From the NCBI RefSeq assembly GCF_900176255.2, contig NZ_FXEG02000003.1:1116001-1180000 (forward strand): a stretch of 64,000 bases of DNA, written 5' to 3'. Shown one piece after another: positions 33,373-42,210 of the stretch; the first letter of the stretch is position 1, and every line of letters begins with the position of its first letter. A model generated the notes under the pieces. The model saw nothing but the letters and a program-made list of their open reading frames with translations. It did not search any database and was not told the DNA's origin. The translations under genes and the position numbers were made by a program. Origin of the DNA: Mycobacterium ahvazicum. Its GTDB lineage: Bacteria > Actinomycetota > Actinomycetes > Mycobacteriales > Mycobacteriaceae.

Positions 33373-35319
33373 ATGGCGCCAGACACGACAAACACTGCCG
33401 AGCACCTGCGCGACGCGTTGGACGGACGTTTCCGGGATGCGAAGAACGAGACCCGCAAATGGCTGAGCCAGGATCAGTTCCGGCCGCACTACACGCCGAA
33501 CACGGTCCTGGCCCGCGCCAAGGTGTTCGAGCAGATGAAGCTCATCGCCGCCGCGGGAATCCCCGACGAGGGATTCCGCAAGGAACACGGCGGCACCGGC
33601 CACGTCGGCGCGGCGATCACGATGATCGAGATGCTCGCGATGTCGGATCTGTCCCTGATGGTCAAGGCGGGGGTGCAGTGGGGCCTGTTCGGTGGGGCCG
33701 TCGAAAACTTGGGCACCGAGCGCCATCACGAACCGTATGTGAAAAAGGTCATCAATCTCGAGCTCCGCGGGTGCTTCGCGATGACCGAGACCGGGCACGG
33801 CAGCGACGTGCAGGCGCTGGAGACGACAGCGACCTACGACACGCAAACCGAAGAGTTCGTCATCGACTCCCCCACCCCGACCGCCCGGAAGGACTACATC
33901 GGCGGGGCCGCCGAGACAGCAACGGTAGCAGCGGTTTTCGCGCAGCTGATCACCACCGAGAACGGTGAGCCGGTCAACCACGGCGTGCACTGTGTGCTGG
34001 TACCGATCCGCGACACCGACGGCAACGATCTGCCCGGCGTGACGACGTCGGACTGTCACTACAAGGGCGGCCTGCCCGGTGTGGACAACGGCCGCATCAT
34101 GTTCGACCATGTCCGCGTCCCGCGGGTGAATCTGTTGAACAAGTATGGCGACGTCGCGCCAGACGGCACGTACAGCTCCCCGATCGACAACGCGAACCGC
34201 CGGTTCTTCACGATGATCGGCACGCTGATCCGTGGCCGGATCACCGTCGGCGGCAGCGCCGGTAACGCCGCCCGCGTCGCGCTCGACATCGCCACTCGAT
34301 ATGCGTTGCAGCGCAGGCAGTTCAGCGCTCCCGCCGACGAGGGCGAAGTCCTGATCATGGACTATCTGGTGCATCAGCGGCGGCTATTCCCGTTGATAGC
34401 CAAGTCGTATGCGCTGCAGTTCGCCCAGAACGAGCTGGTGTCCAAGTGCCACGACCTGCAGACGTCGGACTTTCCCGACGCCGAGGAGCAGCGCGAGCTG
34501 GAATCGCGTGCGGCCGGCCTGAAGGCGGCCAACACCTGGCATGCCAGCCGCGCCATTCAGGAAGCGCGCGAAGCGTGTGGCGGCGCGGGCTACATGGCCG
34601 AGAACCGGCTGATCGCCCTGCGGGCCGACACCGACGTGTTCACCACCTTCGAGGGTGACAACCACGTGCTGACCCAGCTGGTGGCCAAGGAACTGTTGAC
34701 CGCCTACGCCGACGACATCAAGAGCATGAGCCCGGTCGATTGGGTTCGGTTCGCGGCCAACACCGTTGGCGAGCGGGTGCTGAAACGTACTGCGGCCGAA
34801 GCGATTATGCAAACCCTCGTCGACTCTCGCCAGGACAGCGAAGAAGAGGGCAGCCTGTTCAACCGCGGCACCCAGGTGAACATGTTCGAAGAGCGCGAGG
34901 AATACCTGCTGTCTTCGGTCGCGCGTCGCCTCCAGGGCAAGTCCAAGGAGATGTCGGAGTTCGACGCGTTCAACGCCGTGCAGGATCACGTGCTGCATGC
35001 CGCGAGTGCACACATCGACCGCATCGTGTTGGAAGCATTCGTCGCAGGTATCGACGCCTGCGAAAACGACGCGGCCCGTGAGCTACTGGAGATCGTGTGC
35101 GACCTGTACGCGCTGTCGGTGATCGAAGAAGACAAGGCCTGGTACATCGAGCACGGTTACCTGTCCACCGGGCGGGCCAAGGCGGTGACCCGCGGCATCA
35201 ACGATCGGTGCCGGGCCCTGCGCCCGCATGCCGAGACACTGGTTGACGGCTTCGGCATCCCGGAGCCGTTGCGCTACGCCGAGATGCTGCACCCGGAAAA
35301 CCTGCCCGAAGCCGACTGA
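33373..35319 (+). CDS. Acyl-CoA dehydrogenase/oxidase family flavoprotein (ACOX-like)
   Basis: FAD enzyme of 648 aa, longer than ordinary acyl-CoA dehydrogenases (about 380-400) and with the layout of peroxisomal-type acyl-CoA oxidases. FAD/acyl segment: CFAMTETGHGSDVQALETTATYD (about residue 130). The catalytic-base segment is FTTFEGDNHVLTQLVAKELL (about 420). The extra C-terminal helical domain (EREEYLLSSVARRLQGKSKEM...) is also ACOX-like. ATG at 33373 starts MAPDTTNTAEHLRDALDGRF. Whether electrons go to oxygen or ETF cannot be told. Confidence 0.88.
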   Translation: MAPDTTNTAEHLRDALDGRFRDAKNETRKWLSQDQFRPHYTPNTVLARAKVFEQMKLIAAAGIPDEGFRKEHGGTGHVGAAITMIEMLAMSDLSLMVKAGVQWGLFGGAVENLGTERHHEPYVKKVINLELRGCFAMTETGHGSDVQALETTATYDTQTEEFVIDSPTPTARKDYIGGAAETATVAAVFAQLITTENGEPVNHGVHCVLVPIRDTDGNDLPGVTTSDCHYKGGLPGVDNGRIMFDHVRVPRVNLLNKYGDVAPDGTYSSPIDNANRRFFTMIGTLIRGRITVGGSAGNAARVALDIATRYALQRRQFSAPADEGEVLIMDYLVHQRRLFPLIAKSYALQFAQNELVSKCHDLQTSDFPDAEEQRELESRAAGLKAANTWHASRAIQEAREACGGAGYMAENRLIALRADTDVFTTFEGDNHVLTQLVAKELLTAYADDIKSMSPVDWVRFAANTVGERVLKRTAAEAIMQTLVDSRQDSEEEGSLFNRGTQVNMFEEREEYLLSSVARRLQGKSKEMSEFDAFNAVQDHVLHAASAHIDRIVLEAFVAGIDACENDAARELLEIVCDLYALSVIEEDKAWYIEHGYLSTGRAKAVTRGINDRCRALRPHAETLVDGFGIPEPLRYAEMLHPENLPEAD

Positions 35320-35328
35320 ACACGCGGC

Positions 35329-36810
35329 TCAACCGGCGTCGACCGCATCGGCAAGGCTGCGCAAGCTCAGCGGGCGCCGCACGTACCTGCCCCAGGTCAG
35401 CACCGCGGCAGCGACATAGACGGCCAGGAAGATCCAGAACGCCGACGTCATCGTGCCGGTGCTGACATAGGACTGGCGCAACGCGAGGTTGATCCCGACG
35501 CCACCCAAGGACCCGGCGCCGGCGACGACACCAATGACGATGCCCGAAATCACGCGGGACCACTGTCGCTGGTCGGCCTCGTCCATCTCCAGGTTCCGGC
35601 TGCACGTTTCGAAGATGGTCGGGATCATCTTGTAGACCGATCCATTGCCCAGCCCGGCCAAAGTGAACAGGGCGATGAAGCAGGTGACATAGCCCGCCAT
35701 CGCCGAGCGGCTGACCGGCCCGGCGTGCGGATCCTCGATGGTGCCGACCGTGATCAGCAGCCCGGCGGCCACGACCATGCTGACAAACACCACGAAGGTG
35801 ACGCGGCCCCCGCCGAGGCGGTCGGCCAGCCGGCCGCCGTAGATGCGGGACACCGCGGCCAGCAGCGGTCCGATGAAGGCCAGTTCGGCGGCATGCAGGG
35901 CGGCCTGGGAATTAGTCTGCCCGCCGGCCACGAAGCTGGTCTGCAGTACCTGGGCGAACGCGAACGAGAACCCGATGAACGTTCCGAAGGTGCCGAGATA
36001 GAGCAGCGAGAGCAGCCAGGTGTCGCGCGTGGAAAGCACCGCGGACAGCATCGATCTCAGCCGGCCGGGCTCCACCCGGTGCTGGGCGACGTTGTTCATG
36101 AAGAACGCGGCGCCGATGCCCGCGACCATCAACAGGACCACGTACAGGCCGCACACCCAGTACGGCTGCCGGTCGCCCGCGGCGGCGATCACCACCAGCC
36201 CGACTATCTGGATCACCGGCACGCCGAGATTGCCGATCCCGCCGGCGAGCCCCAGCGCCGCGCCCTTGAGCCGGTGTGGATAGAAGGAGTTGGCGTTGCT
36301 CGCCGAGGCCGCGAAATTGCCGCCACCCATGCCGGACAGGGCCGCGCACACCAGGTACGGCCACAACGGCAGCCCCGGATGAGCCAGCAGCACCATCGCC
36401 CCGATGACCGGGACCACCAGGACGAAGGCCGAGAACATGGCCAGGTTGCGGCCACCGAAGATCGCCGTTGCCACCGCGTACGTCGGCCGCAGGCATGCCC
36501 CGACCAGGGTGGCGGTGACACCGAGCAGCAGCTTGTCGCCGGCGGAAAAGCCATACACGTCTCGGGGCATGAACAGAGCCATAACCGGCCAGAGCGCCCA
36601 TATCGCATAACCGAGGTGCACGGTCATCGCGGACCAGAACAGGTTGCGCCGCGCGATGGTCTTGCCGCCCGCCTCCCATGCCTCGAGATCTTCTGCGTCC
36701 CAATGCGAGAGGTGACGTGAGCTACCCACTCGCTTGACCGTTCGAAGCAAGTTGGCTCGGGAATTGGGCCCGAAATCGCTGGTGGATTCCTGTAGAAGTA
36801 CTGGAAGCAT
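35329..36810 (-). CDS. narK: NarK-type nitrate/nitrite transporter (MFS)
   Basis: Major-facilitator nitrate/nitrite transporter of 493 aa with 12 hydrophobic segments, corresponding to narK1 (Rv2329c) by position. The nitrate signatures are visible in both halves: GMGGGNFAASASNANSFYP near residue 160 and GLGNGSVYKMIP near 390. A hydrophilic N-terminal stretch of about 55 residues precedes the first helix (WDAEDLEAWEAGGKTIARRNLFWSAM). It is adjacent to lppP and the nitrate reductase fusion, which together suggest nitrate assimilation. Confidence 0.92.
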   Translation of the reverse strand: MLPVLLQESTSDFGPNSRANLLRTVKRVGSSRHLSHWDAEDLEAWEAGGKTIARRNLFWSAMTVHLGYAIWALWPVMALFMPRDVYGFSAGDKLLLGVTATLVGACLRPTYAVATAIFGGRNLAMFSAFVLVVPVIGAMVLLAHPGLPLWPYLVCAALSGMGGGNFAASASNANSFYPHRLKGAALGLAGGIGNLGVPVIQIVGLVVIAAAGDRQPYWVCGLYVVLLMVAGIGAAFFMNNVAQHRVEPGRLRSMLSAVLSTRDTWLLSLLYLGTFGTFIGFSFAFAQVLQTSFVAGGQTNSQAALHAAELAFIGPLLAAVSRIYGGRLADRLGGGRVTFVVFVSMVVAAGLLITVGTIEDPHAGPVSRSAMAGYVTCFIALFTLAGLGNGSVYKMIPTIFETCSRNLEMDEADQRQWSRVISGIVIGVVAGAGSLGGVGINLALRQSYVSTGTMTSAFWIFLAVYVAAAVLTWGRYVRRPLSLRSLADAVDAG

Positions 36811-36888
36811 CGCCTAGTGCGGGCACCGTAATCCCTTCGATACCAAGACCCAATGCGGCGGAATGTCGGAACATGATGTGCGGTAGAC

Positions 36889-37377
36889 CTATTGGTGCGG
36901 AATCTTGCCTAGTGCTTGTAGTGTGCCGTCGGGCCCGATGTGGAACTTAACGGTGCCGATTCCCTTGGGACAACAAGGCTCTTCGTTCCCGGTCTGCCAT
37001 TGGTACTGAACCGTGACCGCATCGTTGTCGCCGCCGGGCAACACCGTGATGTACGGCTTGGGGTTTGGCGTCGGCGTACCCAATGGCCGGGCATGGTCGA
37101 AGAACACCAGCTGCTGGGGAGTCGATTCGCTGGCAATGGTGGGGATGATCTGCACCCAGTACAACCGGCAATTCTTGGTGTGCCCGCGAGCGATCTCGAC
37201 CCAACTCGACCCGGCAACCTCGATCGGAACGGCGGCGATGGCCTGGCGCACGGTCGCCGCGCTCGGCCCGTCGGCCTCCTTGCACGTGTCCGCTCGCGAC
37301 GACGCCGGCGGTGCCGTTGGTTTTCCGCCGCAAGACGCTGCCAAGAAAGCCAGAAAAATCACAAAGTGACGACGCAC
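36889..37377 (-). CDS. lppP: LppP/LprE-family lipoprotein
   Basis: Small lipoprotein of 162 aa, corresponding to Rv2330c. GTG at 37377 starts a short signal (RRHFVIFLAFLAASC) with lipobox AASC, Cys16. The mature part carries the family features: a Cys pair (ADTCKEADG ... HTKNCRLYWVQIIP), QQLVFFDHARPLGTPTPNPKPYITVLPGG, and ACC-like PCCPKGIGTVKFHIGPDGTL. It lies between narK and the divergent reductase gene. Function unknown. Confidence 0.9.
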   Translation of the reverse strand: MRRHFVIFLAFLAASCGGKPTAPPASSRADTCKEADGPSAATVRQAIAAVPIEVAGSSWVEIARGHTKNCRLYWVQIIPTIASESTPQQLVFFDHARPLGTPTPNPKPYITVLPGGDNDAVTVQYQWQTGNEEPCCPKGIGTVKFHIGPDGTLQALGKIPHQ

Positions 37378-37566
37378 ATTGTGAGCTTAGCGAAAACTGT
37401 GAATGTGCCATTTGTTTGGTCGGAACCCCTGTTCTGAGGGGAAATTCCGAAGGATCCGTGGGTAATCTGGCCCCAGTCGCGGATCAATGCTGACCTGCGG
37501 CTACGCGCTTGACGGTGGATTTCCCGGACATCTCACATTTGCGTCCGGAGCCGGTGAGATCAAGCC

Positions 37567-37662
37567 GTAAAACGGCGGAAACATCGGACGCCCGATGCCG
37601 AAACATCCTTGTCGCACGATTTAGCGGATAGACCCGTGCGCGCCCGGAAGGAGGTCGTAGGC
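37567..37662 (+). promoter_or_regulatory. Leader of nitrate reductase gene with paired GAAAC boxes and strong RBS
   Basis: GAAAC occurs at 37578-37582 and 37600-37604, 22 bp apart, resembling half-sites used by the nitrogen regulator GlnR. AAGGAGG at 37648-37654 lies 8 bases before the GTG at 37663. A closely similar leader, with the same GAAAC spacing, recurs at 41849-41943. Assignment to GlnR is by resemblance only. Confidence 0.5.
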
Positions 37663-40600
37663 GTGGCTGCAGACCACGGTCAAGACACCGTGAACAGCAT
37701 GTGCGCCTACTGCGGCGTGGGCTGCGGCATGGTGCTGCAGATCACAACCGATCCGGACAGCGACCGCCGTCACGTTGCGAAATCTGTTGGAAACAAAAGC
37801 CACCCGGCCAACTTCGGCCGCCTGTGCACCAAAGGCACAACGACCGCGGACATGCTGGCGGCATCGGGCCGGATGGATTCGGCGTATTGGTGCGCCGACC
37901 GTGGCGAATCCCCGGCGCGGATCGACATCGACGCCGCGATCACCCGGTCCGCCACGCAGCTGCGGGCCATTATCGACGAGCACGGCCCGGATGCCTTCGC
38001 CCTGTACGTGTCCGGCCAGATGTCGCTGGAGGCGCAATACCTCGCGAACAAGTTGACCAAGGGGTTCATCGGCACCAACCAGATCGAGTCGAACTCGCGA
38101 CTGTGCATGGCCAGCGCGGGGTCCGGCTACAAGCTGTCGCTGGGCGCGGACGGGCCGCCCGGGTCCTATCAGGATTTCGAGAAGGCCGACGTCTTCTTCG
38201 TCATCGGCGCCAATATGGCCGACTGCCATCCGATTCTGTTCCTGCGGATGATGGATCGGGTCAAGGCCGGCGCCAAGCTTATCGTCGTCGACCCGCGCCG
38301 CACCGCGACCGCGGAAAAGGCCGACCTCTTCCTGCAGATCTCGTCTGGCGCAGACCTCGCTCTGCTCAACGGACTGCTGCACCTGATCGTCGAAAACGGC
38401 TACACCGACCCGGAATTCATCGCCGAGTTCACCGAGGGCTGGGACGAGATGCCGAGTTTCCTCGAACACTTCACGCCGGAGCGGGTCAGCAAGACCACCG
38501 GCATCCCCGCCGACGACATCCGGACCGCGGCCCGCTGGATCGGCGAAGCCGAGAACTTCGTAACCTGCTGGACGATGGGGCTCAATCAGAGCACCCACGG
38601 CACCTGGAACACCAATGCGATCTGCAACCTGCACTTGGCGACCGGGGCGATCTGCAAGCCGGGCAGCGGCCCGTTCTCGCTCACCGGGCAACCCAATGCG
38701 ATGGGCGGCCGCGAAATGGGTTACATGGGGCCGGGTCTGCCGGGCCAGCGCGTGGTGACTTCTGCGGCCGATCGCGACTTTGTCGAGGACCAGTGGGGCA
38801 TCCCCCGCGGAACGCTGCGCACCGAGGTCGGTACCGGCACCGTCGACATGTTCTCCCGCATGGCCAACGGCGAGATCAAAGCCTGCTGGATCATCTGCAC
38901 CAATCCCGTTGCCAGCGTTGCCAATCGGAAGACCGTGCTGGCCGGCCTGGAGAACGCCGAGCTGGTGATCGCGCAGGACGCCTTCCTCGAGACCGAGACC
39001 AACGGCTACGCCGACGTGTTGCTGCCCGCCGCCCTGTGGACGGAGTCCGAGGGCGTGATGATCAACTCCGAGCGCAACCTGACGCTGTTCCAGCCGGCCG
39101 TGCAAGCGCCCGGACAGGCGATGCCGGACTGGCAGATCATCGCCCGAATCGCTTGCGAGATGGGCTTTTCGGATTCCTTCAGCTACGACTCCGCCGAGGA
39201 CGTGTTCGAGGAGATCAAGCGGTTCTGGAATCCCAAGACGGGCTACGACCTGCGCGGTGCGAGCTATGACCGGCTGCGGCAGACTCCGCTGCAGTGGCCG
39301 TGCCCGCCCGATGGCGCCGATGACCGCAACCCGATCCGCTACCGCAACGACGGCGTCAGCCAGAATCAGCTGGTGCGCGAGGACGGCACCGTGCCACGGT
39401 TGGCTTTCCCCACCGCGAACGGCCGGGCGATGTTCTTCGCCCGGCCGCACCTGTCGCCCGACGAGATGCCGGATGACGACTACCCGTTCCTGCTCAACAC
39501 CGGTCGTCTCCCCCACCAATGGCACACGATGACCAAGACCGGCAAGGTGGCCAAGCTCAACAAACTCAACTCGGGACCGTTCGTCGAAATCCACCCGGAC
39601 GACGCCGCGCGGCTCGAGATCGCCGATGGCGACCAGGTCGAAATCGCCTCGCGCCGTGGGCGAGCCGTGCTTCCTGCCGTGGTCACCGACCGGGTGCGGC
39701 CGGGCAACTGCTTCGCGCCCTTCCATTGGAACGACGCGTTCGGCGAATACTTGTCGATCAACGCGGTCACCAACGACGCCGTGGACCCGGTGTCTTTCCA
39801 GCCCGAGTTCAAGGCGTGCGCGATTACCGTCACCAAGATCGCTGCCGGCACAGCCGAATCCGACGCAGAGCCCGAGCCTTCGTTGGCCACCGGCACAGCA
39901 GAGCCCGCTCCCACGGAAGTTATGGAAATCAGCGTGTCACAGGTGGACGCCCTCGCGGAAATCCTCGGTGTCGCAAACGAACCCGCTCCCCAGCTGGGTC
40001 CGCTGGGCCGCACCTATCTGGCCGGGGTGCTGGCCGGACTGCGCTCGGAGGCCGGCCGCCGCACGGCCGGGGTCCCCACCCTGCCGCTCAACGCCCCACT
40101 CGACGCCAACACCCGGCTATGGGTGGACGGTCTGCTCGCGGGGATGTTCGCTCGTACCGAGGCACCGCCGTCGATGCCGGCTTTCACCCCGGTCTCCCCC
40201 GCCGCACAGGAACCGGCCGGCCCGCCCGGCGCCCCGGTAACTGCGGCAGAACCGAAGCAGGCTCCGGTTGTGGTGTTGTGGGCGTCGCAGACCGGCAATG
40301 CCGAAGAACTCGCCGCCGACTGCGTCGCCCAGCTCGCGGAGGCGTCGCTGCAGGTCGCCTCGCACAGCATGGACGACTTCCCGGTGGCCGATCTGGCCAC
40401 CACGCGGGAACTGCTGGTGATCACCAGCACCACCGGCGACGGCGACGCCCCCGACAACGGTGCCGCACTGTGGCGCGCGCTAACCGGCGACAGCGCACCG
40501 CGGCTGCCCGGCACCCGCTACGCCGTGTTGGCCCTGGGCGACTCCAACTACGACGACTTCTGCGGTTACGGGCGCAAGCTCGACGAGCGGCTGGCGGAGC

Positions 40601-40842
40601 TGGGCGCGACCCGGATCGTCGACCGCGTCGACTGCGAACCCGACTACGAGGAGGCCGCCGCCGGGTGGATGAGCGCAGTGCGCCACGTCCGCGCCCCGTC
40701 CGGCGGCCCGCCCCCAGGCGCCCGCCTACAACAAGAAGCGCCCGCTGGTCACCGACATGATCAGCAACATCACCCTCAGCGGGCCGAACTCCGCAAAAGA
40801 CGTGCGCCAGATCGTCTTCGACGTTTCCGACGAGGCCGCTAG
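37663..40842 (+). CDS. Molybdopterin nitrate reductase fused to flavodoxin domain (frameshifted 3' end)
   Basis: Cytosolic assimilatory-type nitrate reductase. The 4Fe-4S motif is C14-x2-C17-x3-C21-x33-C55 (CAYCGVGC ... GRLCTKG), followed by bis-MGD domains (SNSRLCMASAGSGYK, TGQPNAMGGREMGYMGPGLPGQR, DVLLPAALWTESEGVMINSERNL) and the C-terminal MGD-binding domain to about residue 745. After a linker comes a CysJ-type flavodoxin domain (VVLWASQTGNAEELAADC, ITSTTGDGDAPDNG, LGDSNYDDFCGYG). Near 40690-40715 the frame slips: the last 40 or so residues are nonsense, while FAD/NADPH domains continue in the +1 frame. GTG at 37663 has AAGGAGG upstream. Confidence 0.88.
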   Translation: MAADHGQDTVNSMCAYCGVGCGMVLQITTDPDSDRRHVAKSVGNKSHPANFGRLCTKGTTTADMLAASGRMDSAYWCADRGESPARIDIDAAITRSATQLRAIIDEHGPDAFALYVSGQMSLEAQYLANKLTKGFIGTNQIESNSRLCMASAGSGYKLSLGADGPPGSYQDFEKADVFFVIGANMADCHPILFLRMMDRVKAGAKLIVVDPRRTATAEKADLFLQISSGADLALLNGLLHLIVENGYTDPEFIAEFTEGWDEMPSFLEHFTPERVSKTTGIPADDIRTAARWIGEAENFVTCWTMGLNQSTHGTWNTNAICNLHLATGAICKPGSGPFSLTGQPNAMGGREMGYMGPGLPGQRVVTSAADRDFVEDQWGIPRGTLRTEVGTGTVDMFSRMANGEIKACWIICTNPVASVANRKTVLAGLENAELVIAQDAFLETETNGYADVLLPAALWTESEGVMINSERNLTLFQPAVQAPGQAMPDWQIIARIACEMGFSDSFSYDSAEDVFEEIKRFWNPKTGYDLRGASYDRLRQTPLQWPCPPDGADDRNPIRYRNDGVSQNQLVREDGTVPRLAFPTANGRAMFFARPHLSPDEMPDDDYPFLLNTGRLPHQWHTMTKTGKVAKLNKLNSGPFVEIHPDDAARLEIADGDQVEIASRRGRAVLPAVVTDRVRPGNCFAPFHWNDAFGEYLSINAVTNDAVDPVSFQPEFKACAITVTKIAAGTAESDAEPEPSLATGTAEPAPTEVMEISVSQVDALAEILGVANEPAPQLGPLGRTYLAGVLAGLRSEAGRRTAGVPTLPLNAPLDANTRLWVDGLLAGMFARTEAPPSMPAFTPVSPAAQEPAGPPGAPVTAAEPKQAPVVVLWASQTGNAEELAADCVAQLAEASLQVASHSMDDFPVADLATTRELLVITSTTGDGDAPDNGAALWRALTGDSAPRLPGTRYAVLALGDSNYDDFCGYGRKLDERLAELGATRIVDRVDCEPDYEEAAAGWMSAVRHVRAPSGGPPPGARLQQEAPAGHRHDQQHHPQRAELRKRRAPDRLRRFRRGR

Positions 40843-41842
40843 CTATGAAGCGGGCGACGCGCTCGGGGTGTGGCCGCGCAACAACGACCAGCTGGTCGAC
40901 GAATGGCTGTCGGTCACCGGACTGAACGGGCAGACGCCGGTCGAGGTCGGCGAGCACGGCCTGATGTCGCTGCGTTCCGCGCTCACCGAGCGAATCGAGA
41001 TCGCCCACATCAGCCGGGACCTGGTGCGGTTCGTGCAGGAGCGCACCGGTGACCCGAAACTCGCGGAACTGTTGCGACCGGAAAACAAAGCCGCCCTGAG
41101 CAATTGGACGTGGGGGCGCCAGTCCATCGACCTGCTGGCCCAGCTGCCGGTCTACGCGTCGGCCCATGAGTGGCTGCGCGTCCTCAAACGCCTGCAACCG
41201 CGGCTGTACTCGATCTCGTCGAGCCCTAAGGAATGCCCGGGCGAAGCTCACCTGACCGTCTCTCCGGTGCGCTACAACTTCCAGGGCGTCCCCCGCCGCG
41301 GGGTGTGTTCGACCTACCTTGCCGACCGCTCCCCCGGTGATCGCGTGGCTGTCTACCTACAGCCGTCGAGCAATTTCCGGCCGCCGAGTGAGTCAGAGAC
41401 GCCGATGATCATGATCGGCCCCGGAACCGGCATCGCGCCGTTCCGCGGCTTCCTGCAGGAGCGCCGCGCCCTCGGCCACACCGGGCCCAACTGGCTGTTC
41501 TTCGGCGAACAACACGCCGAGACCGACTACTACTACCGCGACGAGATCGAGAAGATGCACGCCGACGGGCTCCTCACCGAGCTGGACCTGGCGTTCTCCC
41601 GGGACCAGCAAGAGAAGGTCTACGTCCAGCACCTGATGCGCAAGCGTGGGGCCGAGCTGTGGAGCTGGCTGCAGGACGGCGCCCAACTGTATGTCTGCGG
41701 CAGTGCCGACCCGATGGCCAAAGACGTCGACCGCGCGCTGTGCGACATCGCGGCCGAGCATGGCAACCTCGACCTGGACGAGGCAAAGGACTACGTCCAG
41801 TCGCTCAGCGCGGACAAGCGCTACCACCGCGACGTCTACTAG
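40757..41842 (+). CDS. CysJ-type FAD/NADPH reductase domain (3' part of frameshifted fusion)
   Basis: The diflavin-reductase half of the preceding protein, 361 aa from the first ATG; homologous sequence reaches back in this frame to about 40700 (PAYNKKRPLVTD). FAD motif RLYSISSSP (about residue 149) with RGVCSTYLADR, NADPH motif MIGPGTGIAPFRGFLQERRALG (about 217-238), and the family ending YHRDVY are intact. It would pass electrons from NADPH through FAD and FMN to the molybdenum enzyme. If the frameshift is real, this piece would need separate initiation, and no good RBS is seen before 40757. Confidence 0.85.
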   Translation: MISNITLSGPNSAKDVRQIVFDVSDEAASYEAGDALGVWPRNNDQLVDEWLSVTGLNGQTPVEVGEHGLMSLRSALTERIEIAHISRDLVRFVQERTGDPKLAELLRPENKAALSNWTWGRQSIDLLAQLPVYASAHEWLRVLKRLQPRLYSISSSPKECPGEAHLTVSPVRYNFQGVPRRGVCSTYLADRSPGDRVAVYLQPSSNFRPPSESETPMIMIGPGTGIAPFRGFLQERRALGHTGPNWLFFGEQHAETDYYYRDEIEKMHADGLLTELDLAFSRDQQEKVYVQHLMRKRGAELWSWLQDGAQLYVCGSADPMAKDVDRALCDIAAEHGNLDLDEAKDYVQSLSADKRYHRDVY

Positions 41843-41848
41843 GACTTC

Positions 41849-41943
41849 GTAATACGGCGGAAACGCCGGACAAGCGTGGCCGAAACATCGCTGTCGCACC
41901 ATGTGCTCAACAACAGGTGCGTACTCGATGAAGGGGTGCCCGC
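41849..41943 (+). repeat. Second, diverged copy of the nitrate reductase leader
   Basis: This stretch aligns with 37567-37662: TACGGCGGAAAC and GGCCGAAACATC blocks recur with GAAAC at 41860-41864 and 41882-41886 (again 22 bp apart), and the next bases TGTCGCACCAT match TGTCGCACGAT. It leads into an ATG whose first codons also resemble the reductase start. Confidence 0.75.
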
Positions 41944-42210
41944 ATGGCGACTGACGAACACCTCGGTGACCAGGAATTACCGACGGGTGAAGTTGCGTGG
42001 GCGGGACTGCCGATCAACCTGGATTTCGCGTTCTCCTACGCCCAGCGCGACAAGGTCTACGCGCAGCACCTGTTGCGGAAGCGTTGGTGCGCGCTCAGAA
42101 ACGGCACCGACGCAAACGACGCTGAGGCCGCCACCGAAAACGGCTTGCTCGACTCCGGCGCGAGTCACCCGCGTGAGTGGCTGAGCGACGATCGGCGCCA
42201 CGCCGGGTAG
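41944..42210 (+). pseudogene. Remnant of a second reductase gene (internally deleted paralogue)
   Basis: An 88-aa frame. Its start (MATDEHLGDQ) resembles the nitrate reductase start (MAADHGQD), while residues 25-47 (INLDFAFSYAQRDKVYAQHLLRKRW) match the reductase segment LDLAFSRDQQEKVYVQHLMRKRG; the rest is unrelated. Head and tail of the same gene are thus joined with about 1,300 codons missing. It may still be translated, since it has its own leader, but no function can be assigned. Confidence 0.6.

Noticed and set aside
37621..39726. 701-codon minus-strand frame
   Set aside because: It lies antisense to the nitrate reductase, whose FeS and molybdopterin motifs are unambiguous on the plus strand.
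40690..40760. Programmed ribosomal frameshift in the reductase fusion
   Set aside because: No recognisable slippery heptamer with a downstream structure; a simple indel in a C/G run is the simpler reading.
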